Source of the DNA: Liolophura sinensis
Lineage: Eukaryota; Mollusca; Polyplacophora; Chitonida; Chitonidae
Direction: 5' to 3'
Assembly: GCF_032854445.1 (NCBI RefSeq)
Contig: NC_088304.1
Location: 7,825,704 to 7,889,703 of the forward strand
Length of the DNA stretch: 64,000 nucleotides
The position numbers were made by a program, and so were the translations under genes. Below, piece after piece: positions 13,501-25,500 of this stretch. The notes under the pieces are model-generated. The model was given only the letters and a program-made list of their open reading frames with translations, did not search any database and was not told the origin of the DNA. Every line of letters starts with the position of its first letter. Position 1 is the first letter of the stretch.

Positions 13501-16500
13501 ACTATGCGGCGACCCTCCATAGACATGGCCTCTGTTCTTGACTTGACACTGGCCAGCAGTGACTGGCGAGCCTCCAGCTCTGGTGTTGGATCTGATAACA
13601 CAACAGACGTGTGCAAAACAATGCTTTGCGAAATGTACAACCATGCAGGAAAAGCAAACTATGTATCTTTTGAAAAGACATTCTTGAAAGTGTTTAATCT
13701 CTGTACCCATCAAACCCAGTCACTCAAAGCAACAACCAAACAATCAAGGCTTGGATTTGAACCCGTGACCTCACTGGGCAGGGCAGAGAGGCTGTAGAAT
13801 TACTGCATTTTACTTTCAGGTGGCACAGATTGTTAGATTCTGATTAATTCATCCACCTTATAGGGCCCTTACAAATCTGTATTGTTTATTTCATTACTTA
13901 TCAGACAAACTTATGAAAAGTATTATTTTAAGGCCTTTATGTACTTCTGAAAGTGCATTTTTACATAACAAACTATAAGTGAAATGCAGTATTCATGACA
14001 ATTATAACTGTAGATGTCATCTAGTGTGGGAATGGGTGTTACCTCTGATAGCCCTGAGTTGAGCCTCTGTCAGTGCCGGGGAAGCGCCTGACTCCCCTGG
14101 GCTAATCTGACCATCAGCATCCTGTAAAGACCGCGTTTCATGGATACCGCTGTCCAGGAAGCCATCCTCCAGGGCACTGTTAGAATGTGACTTCCTCATG
14201 GCAGACCCCAGCTCCGGCGTGCTGAACCCTATGTCAGGCACATCGTCAAACATTGTGGAGTTTATGGAGGCCTTGGATTCGCTCTTTGTTTTCTCTAAAG
14301 CACCTCCAATCAAACTGCTGGGCTTTGACATCTGCAAACAAAGCATAAAAAAGACACTGGTAATGATAAAGGAGATGGTTAAAAAAGACAAAAGGTGATA
14401 ACAAAAACACTTCTATCTAAATGATGTCAACACAAATACCAAACACACGATTATCAGCATCTGGAGAGTCATCCAAGAAATGCTAAGTAAACTTTTAATA
14501 GGTGATTTTAACTTTTCTGTTGACTGGCTGACTCGGACAAATGTGTGAATGTGGTCAAGTGTTAATTTGCCACTCATTATCGTTTTATACCTTCTGGCTC
14601 ATTTGGCTTACAGCATGTATGTCGCTCATTTGGCTTATGTGGTAAATATGGCTAATGTTGTGCATTAGGCTCATGTGGCCCATCTGGCATATGTGGCAAA
14701 TCTGGCTAATGTGGCTAATTTGGTTTATGTGGCTCATCTAGCTTACGTGGCTCATTGGTCTTATGCGGCAAATCTGGCTTATGTGGCTAATTTGGCTCAT
14801 CTGGCTTATGTGCCTAATTTGGCTTATGTGGCTCATCTGGCTTATGTTGCACACTGGGCTTATGTGGCAAATCTGGCTTATGTGGCGAATTTGGCTTATT
14901 GTGGCTCATCTGGGTTATGTGGCTCATTTGGCTTATGTGGCAAATTTGGCTTAAGTGGCCCATCTGACTTATGAGGCACATTTGGCTTATCTGGCTCATT
15001 TGGCTTATGTGGCACATTGGGCTTATGTAGCTCCTTTGGCTTATGTGGCACATTTGGCTTGTGTGGCTCATTTGGCTTATGCTGCACAGTTGTGTTTCTC
15101 CTTCGAGGTCTACCTAGTTTTCATGGCATTAAACCCCAATTGTATGAATAAACAACTCAATGTTCTAGCTTCAACCCATAACCTTGTACACATACATCAC
15201 AATTTTGTTCAACACCACATGTTGGACCATATGCCTCATGAGTGATGTGAAGCACCTCTCATCACCAAAGCCCATCATCAGTAGGCACAGAAAGGCACTA
15301 ATTCTAAGTACGAGGCTCGGGATTGAATCCACACATTGTGTATCATGGACATTATATCGTAAGACAACACACATGTACTGTATCTATCTGTGCAGAATGT
15401 GCATGAAGTGATAACTTACCTTGTCTTCTGCTTCTGCTGCTTTCTCTACAACAGATCAATAAGACAGATGTTACTTCATGAACTGATAGCATTATACAAC
15501 ATGTAGAAATCATATGTATGCAATGATACAGACATAGGCAAAAATTAGTTAAACTGTTATTACTTCAATGCCTTGTTTGCTCAATTATCCGCCATCTCAA
15601 ATCACGATGGAACTCTACTCAAAAAATTGAGAATTATTATTGTTTACACACATTATTTTGCTATGTTTTGAAAAAGCAAAGCTAAGACAAACAAGTGGAA
15701 CTTAAAGTTGATTATCATTAAAGGAAAGCAGGTTTTTCCGTCCACAAACCACAGACAAATACTGCACTAACAAACGTTACATTTGTCTAAAACAATACAC
15801 ATGTAAGTCAAAAAATATTCAAAAGTTAATATTACTTCACTGCCTTGTATGGTCAATCATTTACCATAAACAAATCCAGATGAACTTTTAGCGACAATTA
15901 TAAACCTTTACCTACATTTACTTGTAAGTTTATTACTATACTAAAACACATCACTGACATCAGTGGAATTGAAAGGTGTTTATCATTAAACTAAAGCAGG
16001 TTTATGAGCACTCACTGATATTACTGCAACAAAAGACAACACACTGACAGTACCCACCCTAAAGTGTTTATAAAGCCAAATGAAACTCATAAAATATTAT
16101 GAGCCCTACACTTCACAAATATGACATAACCCCCATCCACACCCTCCTCAGCTTTTTAAGATCAACAAAGCTCAAAATCAAATGAAGTCAATAATTTAGT
16201 TAAATTAAATTATAAAGAATGTATACTGGTATAAAATTAGAGTAATGTACTGACTGGCTTTCATCTCTGCCTGTCTTTCCTCCTCTTTTTGTTTCCTCTG
16301 TTTCTCTCTCATCTCTTCTAAATCCTTCACTTTCTTCTCCTGAGCCTCCCTCTCCAGATCACGTTTTTGCAGTTCTGTATCCAGAAACATGCATGTCAGT
16401 CAAATCACTAATATACACAAGTAGTTATGACTCTGTAACCAAAAACCATGACAAATCCATCAACAAGTAAAATCACAAACAGTGATTAACCCTACTATCA

Positions 16501-19500
16501 GGTTACCTCGTTGCAGTTCATAACACCTGACAAGGTACATGTGCTTGACAACCCCCTAAACCTTGTTATTTGTCTGAAGCTTTTTCTCTACTGCTCTGTA
16601 GAAGGCACCATATCCGACCTGCTATTTGTCACTGCTGCTCCACGGACAGCACACTTTCCCACCCTATATTTTGTTTTGCTGTTCTGTAGACAGCACAAAT
16701 TCCTACCTACTATCTGTCTCGGCTGTTCTGCAGACAGCACACTTTCCCACCTGCTATTTGTCTCTGCTGTTCCATGGACAACACCCTTTCTCACCTGTTA
16801 TTTTGTATTTTTTGCACATTAGACAGCACATTTTCCCACCTTTTATTTGCCTCTGCTGTTCTGTAGACAGCACATTTTCTCACCTATTTGTCTCTGCTGT
16901 TCCACAGACATCACACTTTCTCACCTGCTATTTGACTTTGCTGTTCTGTAGACAGCATACTTTCTCACCTGCTATTTGTCTGTGCTGTTTTGTAGACAGC
17001 ACACTTTCTCACCTGCTATTAGTTTGTGCTGTTCTGTAGACAGGACACTTTCTCACCTATTTGTTTCTGCTGCTCCACAGACAGTACACTGTCCCAATTG
17101 CTATTTATCTCTGCTCTTGTGTAGACATCACACTTTCTCACCCATTTGTCTCTGCTGCTGCACAGACGACACACTGTCCCAACTGCTATTTGTCTCTGCT
17201 GGCCCAGATAGCACACTGTCCCAACTACTATTTGTCTGATGTTCTGTAGACAGCACACTTTCTCACCTGCTATTTTTCTGGTGTTCTGTAGACAGCACAC
17301 TTTCTCACCTGCTATTTGTCTCTGCTGTTCTGTAGACAGCACACTTTCCATCCTGCGCATGTCCATCATCATCAGTCTTTGTGATTCTAAGAACTGATCG
17401 TTGGCCATCTGCCAGGTACACTTCAATTCACTGTGTTCTTTTTTCTCCTGCTCCAGTAATCTGCATACTGAAAACATCACAGAAGACTCATAATCAGTTT
17501 ACACCAACAACACGTTCTTACACGTTTGGCAAGGGTGACCAAGGGGAAAAGATTAAAAACTGCATGCATATTACCATCTGTCATAAAAACAATCAAAACA
17601 AATAACGTTTACTGCATTTGTCCTATAAATCTGTGACCCTCTGTATGACCCTACACTCTCCCCGCACCCTGACGTATTGCACTACAATACACCCTCACCC
17701 GGATGCATGACCCTGCACTTTCCCCATACCCTGACATATTGCACTACAATACCCCCTTACCCAGATGTATGACTCTACACTCTCCCCTTATCCTGACATA
17801 CTGCACCACAATACCTCCTTACTCAGGTATATGGCCCTGCAATCTCCCCTTACCCTGACATATTGCACCACAATATCTCCTTACCCAGATGTATGACCCT
17901 ACAATCTCCCCTTACCCTGACATATTGCACCATAATACCTCCTTACCTATATGTATGACCCTACACTCTCCCCTTACCCTGACATATTGCACCACAATAC
18001 CTTCTTACCCAGATGTATGACCCTGCAATCTCCCCTTACCCTGACATATTGCACTACCATACACCATATGTATGACCCTTAATCTAACCTTTGCTCACAT
18101 GGATGTACCTACACCCCCTTACCCTCTTGTAGACTTCGGGGGTATTGGGGACCGACATTCTCCCTTTGCTTACTTGCATGTATATGGCCCTACATTCCAT
18201 CCTTACCCTCGTGTAGACTTCGGGGGTATTGGGGACCTACACTCTCCCTTTGCCTACATACATGGCCCTACATTCTGTCCTTACCCTCGTGTAGTTCTGC
18301 GCGTAATTTCTCTGAGTCCTCCTGTAACACAGACTTCTGGGTATTGAGGACGGCCACGTACATCTCCAAGTCTGTCCTAGCTGCCTTCTCCGCCTTCAAG
18401 TAGTGCATCAGTTCCTTTACCTGATACAGACATTTATATCCAGTTGATATGTTAACACAATAATACAGACAGAGGCCTCACTGAGAGGTTATGCAAATGC
18501 GCTCAAAAGTTACATTCCTCGAAACCTCGATCTGGCAAAAAAAAAAGCAAAACACTGATGGCCTTTGTTTCTCTCCGAGCTTTTTCACAAGCAGGTGTGG
18601 CCAGGCGTATGTGTTTCCTTATTTTAATGTACCAAACTAAGGCAAATAGTTGGTACAGCTTTTTCTTGAGCCTGTGCCAAACTGCATACAGATTTAATCT
18701 ATTTTTTTTCTGGCTCGGTCACGAAGAATCTGCTCTTTGAAATTCAGAAGGGATTAGAGCATGCCACTGATCACTCTGACATCTGCATCAGCTGCAGGAA
18801 GGAGTATTGCTTACCCTTTCTTCTGGGTCCTTACAGCTGTCCAGGTCTGGTAGTGATGGAGATTTCGGGGTGTGGCTTGAGGGCAGGGTAGGGGCCCCGT
18901 CAGGCATCGTGCGCACCTGCTGATAACAACAAGACCCCAGTGTATTACCATGGATAAGGTTTGACACAAAAGTACAGGAGCTAAAGTTAGACAGAGACTT
19001 GAAAACCACTTTCATTTATTTTACTTATTTATTTGATTGGGGTTTTACACCGGACTCAAGAACATTTCACTTATACGACAGTGGCCAGCATTATGGTGTC
19101 ATAGCCTGGGGGAAACCCATGACCATCCGCAGGTTGCTGGAAGATCTTCCCACGTACAGCCAGAGAGGAAGGCAGCATGAGGTAAAACCACTTTAAAAAG
19201 AGCTCTTTCAAGAAATAGCCTCAGTCTGTTTTATATATATGTGCCGGAGGTGAATCATCATCGTCGTCTGTTACACAATGGTGGAGGTGAATCACCATCC
19301 TCGACAGTTACACAACGCCGGAGGTGAATCACCATCCTCGACAGTTACACAATGCTGGAGGTGAATCACCATCCTCGAAAGTTACACAATACTGGAGGTG
19401 AATCACCATCCTCGACAGTTACACAATGCCGGAGGTGAATCACCATCCTCGACAGCTACACAATGCTGGAGGTGAATCACCATCCTCGTCAGTTACACAA

Positions 19501-22500
19501 TGCTGGAGGTGAATCACCATCCTCGTCAGTTAATGACCATCCTCGTCAGTTACACAATGCTGGAGGTGAATCACCATCCTCGTCAGTTACACAATGCTGG
19601 AGGTGAATCACCACCTTCGTCAGTTACCCTATAAAACACCTGACCTTAAGCCACAACTGAACAAGCAAGAGCCGGTAACCTCTAGATGATTGGCTTCAGC
19701 AAGTCAGGGCCTTTCAATAAGTCATTTTCCCTATGATGGTTTCGTGCAGATATGACAGTCATGTTTACCACCAGAGGAAAAAAACAGAGGCTGAGATTAA
19801 AGTGAAAGACATCACCAGACTAATGTTTATGTGCACTAAAAGACTATCATTCCAAGTATCTTAAACCAGTATTAAATATTTGTTCAGAATGTTTCAACCC
19901 AGTAAAAGTTTAGAGAAACTTCGTCTTGACACAGTTTCAGTGCGTCTCCATTATCGACAGCAAGGTGACGTCACATTTACTCTGGCCCTCTATCGTAGAA
20001 GGTATCTTCCATATCATAGCCCGAGCAGTAGCCTATGACAGATAAAGGTTTTGGAATTTGGCGATGAAGGTCCAAGTGATAAATAGCTTTCTCAGAAACT
20101 GGACACACTGGAAAGATGTTTTTTCCACTGCTTGAACTGCTGATACAGTAGGCGTGATATATAATTTACAGTTTAAGTAGCCTGTAGATGCACAGCCTCC
20201 GCAGGAGTTGTACTGCTGATTTTGACCCCTATTAAATGTTTACAAAATTACAATAGGGTTTTTGTACAACTAGATTCATGCTGAAACAAATGGAAATAAA
20301 TCTGAGCACCACTGAGGCTGATCTACACATTTGACTGTCACTAAATTTTATGCTTCAGTTTTGTGGTGGTGGCTTCTAAGATGAAAGCAGAGCTGACCAA
20401 GTTATTGCGGACGTCAGAGAAAGAATCTCAGCTTGAACATGGCACTTCAATAATTTTACTGTATTTTATTAAAGAAAGCAGGAAAAAACATCATCTCTTG
20501 TATGCGAGATAGACAAAGGATCAAAATTTAAATTCTTCAATTCTAATAAATTTAAAGAAAAAAAATTACATCATAACAATTAATTAATTTTAAGCGTTGT
20601 CCGAATGGATATTTGACTGACTCTGATATTTCTTATTTAGAAACTGTTGCCTAAAGGCTAAAATGAATGACAAAAATGTATTTGCATAATTTGAACAGCC
20701 TGTCTTGGTAGGCCTAGAGTTTACTGGGGAGATGAATGTGATTTGGGCAAAGATGGTATACTACTGTCTGACATAATTTGTGATACCCTCACTGAACATT
20801 ACACTGCTTGTTAATGAACTAATTTTATGTCAGTGGTGGTCCACATATGATACACACTATCCCACAACACTATGTGAAATGACCCTTCAGCTACACGTAA
20901 ATCAATTGTTGTAAACGAACTTAAAAAAATGATGTCCTATACAGTAGTTCTGTGTTATCATGTCACTTCATGGAGTGAATGGGTAAAGGCTACATCACAG
21001 CTTAGACCGATAGCCACGTGTTTGATTGGATAAAATTCTCAAGATGTCTGCCTCAATTCACACCAGCCATTTGTGCAGTATTGTCATGTTGCTCTACATG
21101 CTACTTGGTGAAATCACATTAAAATAATAAAGCATGATACTTCTTAAAAAGCTTGATTGTCCTGCTTTTGACTGAAATGTGTTTTAGTGCTGTCTTGTCC
21201 TTTAAATCCTTCACCAATAATTGTGAGGTTGCAGGGTCAAATCCAGCTCCTGCTATTTTGTCTGTGGCTTTAGGTCAGGAGGTTTGTCAGATACCTGGTA
21301 AACTACAGGGATATGCATGAGGTTTATCCTTAGGAGGCAGATCGCTTTAATGAACATGCAATTGTGAATGTTATCCCCCTTTTCCCATAGAGCTCTCACT
21401 TGCCATAGTGTCCTTTGATATCCCCAGCTGTATCTGGGCAGCCCTCATCTTCTTCTATAGAGGCATCACTACAGCACCTCGATGTGTACACGTGTATAAC
21501 CTTTATTGCTAAGGTTAAACAAACTCCCATCCCCAGTGAGCCCCCACTCACCATGGTGCCCTCTGATATCCCCAGCTGCATCTTGGCAGCCCTTATCTCC
21601 TTCTATAGAGGCATCACCATAGAACCTCGGTGTGTACACATATGTAACCTTTATTGAAACAACCTCCCATCCCCAGTAAGCCCCCACTCACCATGGTGCC
21701 CTCTGATATCCCCAGCTGCATCTCGGCAGCCCTCATCTCTTTCTATTGAGGCATCACTACAGCACCTCGGTGTGTACACATATATAACCTTTACTGCTAA
21801 GGTTAAACAACCCCCCATCCCCAGTAAGCCCCCACTCACCATGGTGCCCTCTGATATCCCCAGCTGCATCTCGGCAGCCCTCATCTCTTTCTATAGAGGC
21901 ATCACTACAGCACCTCGGTGTGTACACATATATAACCTTTACTGCTAAGGTTAAACAACCCCCCATCCCCAGTAAGCCCCCACTCACCATAGTATCCTCT
22001 AATATCCTCAGCTGCATCTTGGCAGCCCTCATCTCTTTCTATAGTGGCATCACTACAGCACCTCGGTGTGTACACATATACAACCTTCACTGTTAAGGTT
22101 AAACACCCCCCACCCCCTCATCCCCAGTGAGCCCCCACTCACCATGGTGCCCTCTGATATCCCCAGCTGCATCTCGGCAGCCCTCAGTTTAGACTTGAGG
22201 GTGTTGATCTCCTCCTCCAGGGGCATCACCACGGATCGCAGCACCTCAGCATCCTCTTGTGCCTGCAGGATTGATTGATTGATTGATTGGATGGCTGATT
22301 ATGAACTAATGATTCTATATTTAGTCTTTGTGGTTCATTTTCATATGGTAACTGTGCTGCAGTTTAAATTTTGTTTATACAGTTTTGCCATTTACTTTCC
22401 CAGAGTATTCCAGTCACATGATGCTAAGGTATATATACATGTTGATAATGGATAATCCTGTCACTATCACGGCTCACACTCTACCAGCCATTTAACCTCA

Positions 22501-25500
22501 CTTTGATAACAGGCTAATCGGTAACAATCGGCAATCACACTCTATGTACAGGTATGACCTCTCACCTTTCTCATGCTGTCCTCTAGGCTCTCGTCTTCTG
22601 ATGAAGGCTTCCCAAAACCTGGTACTCCCACCTTCTTCTGCAGTGTCTTGGCTACTGAGGCTAGAAAACCTTCCCTATTCAAAGGTGAAGAGAAAATGAA
22701 CAGTTAATTGAACTGATGTCTCACACATAACATTATGTTTTCAAAGGCAAAAATAGTAGACTTTTTTTGCAGCCTCTAGTTCTTGTCAAACATAATTATT
22801 TTATTCTACATGCATATTTTACAAGTTATAAATCAATGCAGTACAGTGCAGGCAAAAACTCATAATACAGAACAGATGCAGATTGGCTGGCAGTAAAAAC
22901 AGGTTTTCCTGTGTTGATCTTGTAGCCTTTATCACACTTGAATAAATGCACCAGACCTAAAATTCAACTAAGGCAAGGCAGAGCCTAGCCTTGCTTACTT
23001 CTCATATCAGCCAATCAGAATCGACTCTTTATGCCTTTAACATCATACTGATGCATCTGTCACATCTACATGTAAGTTGAGCCCCTGAGGGAGCTTAGCC
23101 AAAATTCGTGAGTCTATCAATCCCAAAAAATTCAAGATCACGAACGAATGATTCTCGATTGAAACAGGATATTTCATGCCGTTTCCAATTAAATTTCACG
23201 TCTCCAATTTTAACGACCAGCTCAAGATTGCTCTCGATTCAAACGAGAGTTCAGCTCAGCAGTGTCGCGTAGTGATACATTCATTCACCTGTCTGAAACC
23301 GTACAACTCCATTATCAGTACACACATGCAAATAACTAATCCCGAAGTACGAGTGAGTCACAGTAATATCACGGCTGGCACAAAATTTGTCAAACATATG
23401 AGTGGATTACGGTAATAACTTGCAGAATATTTAGATATGCTTGTATTTCTTGTTAGAAAGCTACGTTTTATTATGAGGAAGGCAGGTCAATTCTATCTGC
23501 CCAGTCCCAAGTTTATATTGTTTTAACTTATCTTCGCAGGTAAATGTGATTTTGGATGAAACCTACAGACATAAAATACAAGCTTTCGTCTGAAAAATTA
23601 AATTCCAAAAGACTTTTAAAAAGTAATTTTAGCGACAGGAGAATGAAAATAAATGCATGGAGAAAGACAATGAGTTTATGCCAAGTGATAATCTCCCCTT
23701 GCTGATTGCTCTCCCGTATTTGGCAGTGTGAAATGCTTTATCAGAATGCTTTTATCAAAAAGAAAAAAAGATTTAGACAATGTCCTAAACCACATGCAAA
23801 GGAGTCCAATGATATATAGCTGTCAATGCAGCAAGAAGATATCCATGCAATTCCAGTGATCTGCTGAAAGATGATCTAAATAATTACTGGCAGAAGTCTT
23901 CTGATAGGTCTACACTAGTAAATCCATGTTTGACGCAGACAATTTTTGTAATATATAAGAAAAAAAAGTATTTTATAACGCTCAAAAACAATATTTATTT
24001 GTTTTAGTGACCTAAACAACATGTATATGTGTAGGTCTACTGAGCTTGCCGGTACCCCCGCATATACACTGGAGTTTCGCTCTGGCCATCCCTCTGAGGG
24101 GAGAGGTGCATGGGGAATTACTTTCATCTTTGTTCGAGCGTGACGACAGTGATCTCATACTTGCCGCAAGATCTTCGAGATCCCGTTTTCACCAGTCACT
24201 AAACAATTGCGAGAGTACGCGGGCCTCATGATCTGTTTCAAAACTGACCAAACGGGAAATCTAAAGATCGCGAACGATTGATTTCATGATTTCTGTAAAA
24301 TTTTTAAAATTCATGACTACATGACTAATTATTCATGACTACATGCATGTAGATTTTTTCATGACTGCCAAAGGCACTAATCATCAACCAATCACAGAGC
24401 CATACCTCTCCTGGCTAAGCTGACTCTGCAGACTCTGTATTTCCTGTTCAAGTCTCCTGTTTTCTGTGAGTAAAGTGAGGTTCTGCTCTTTCATCTCATC
24501 GCTAGCGGTTCTGGCTGCTTCCTCCGCAGCATCTGTAAACAAACACAACACAAAATTTGGTTCTATCATGTCTGTGTCTAGTTTAGCCCTACTTGTAAAT
24601 AATTTACGTTAAATACACAGCATGTATTTTTGTTTTTCCATTTCATGATATGCTGGAGGCTGGCCACCTCACCCTGTAACTGCCGCCTGATCTCGTCAAC
24701 CTCATCCCCTATCCATTATTAACTCACCTTTTATGATATACTGGAGGCTGTCCACATTACCCTGGAACTGCCGTCTGATCTCGTCTACCTCATCCCCTAT
24801 CCATTATTAACTCACCTTTCATGATATACTGGAGGCTGGCCACCTCACCCTGTAATTGCCGCCTGATCTCGTCAACCTCATCCCCTATCCATTATTAACT
24901 CACCTTTTATGATATACTGGAGGCTGGCCACCTCAGCCTGGAACTGCTGTCTGATCTCGTCTACCTCATCTCCAATCCATTATTAACTCACCTTTTCTGA
25001 TATGCTGGAGGCTGGCCACCTCACCCTGGAACTGCCGCCTGATCTCTTCTACCTCATCCCCTATCCATTATTAACTCACCTTTTATGATATGATGGAGGC
25101 TGGCCACCTCACCCTGGAACTGTCGCCTGATCTCGTCTACCTCATCCCCTATCCATTATTAACTCACCTTTTATGATATGATGGAGGCTGGCCACCACAC
25201 CCTGGAACTGCCGCCTGATCTCGTCTACCTCATCCCCTATCCATTATTAACTCACCTTTCATAATATGCTGGAGGCTGGCCACCTCACCCTGGAACTGCC
25301 GCCTGATCTCGCCTACCTCATCTCCTATCCATTATTAACTCACCTTTCATGATATGCTGGAGGCTGGCCACCTCACCCTGGAACGCTGCCTGATCTCTTC
25401 TACCTCATCCCCTATCCATTATTAACTCACCTTTTATGATATGCTGGAGGCTGGCCACCTCACACTGGAACTGCCGTCAGATCTCGTCTACCTCATCCTC

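Noticed and set aside
14675-15245. Repetitive protein-like frames on both strands
   Set aside because: 18-bp period effect within a rabaptin intron.
16511-17039. Plus-strand frames of 103 and 137 codons rich in Cys and Leu
   Set aside because: They are antisense to the 44-bp array derived from rabaptin exon 9.
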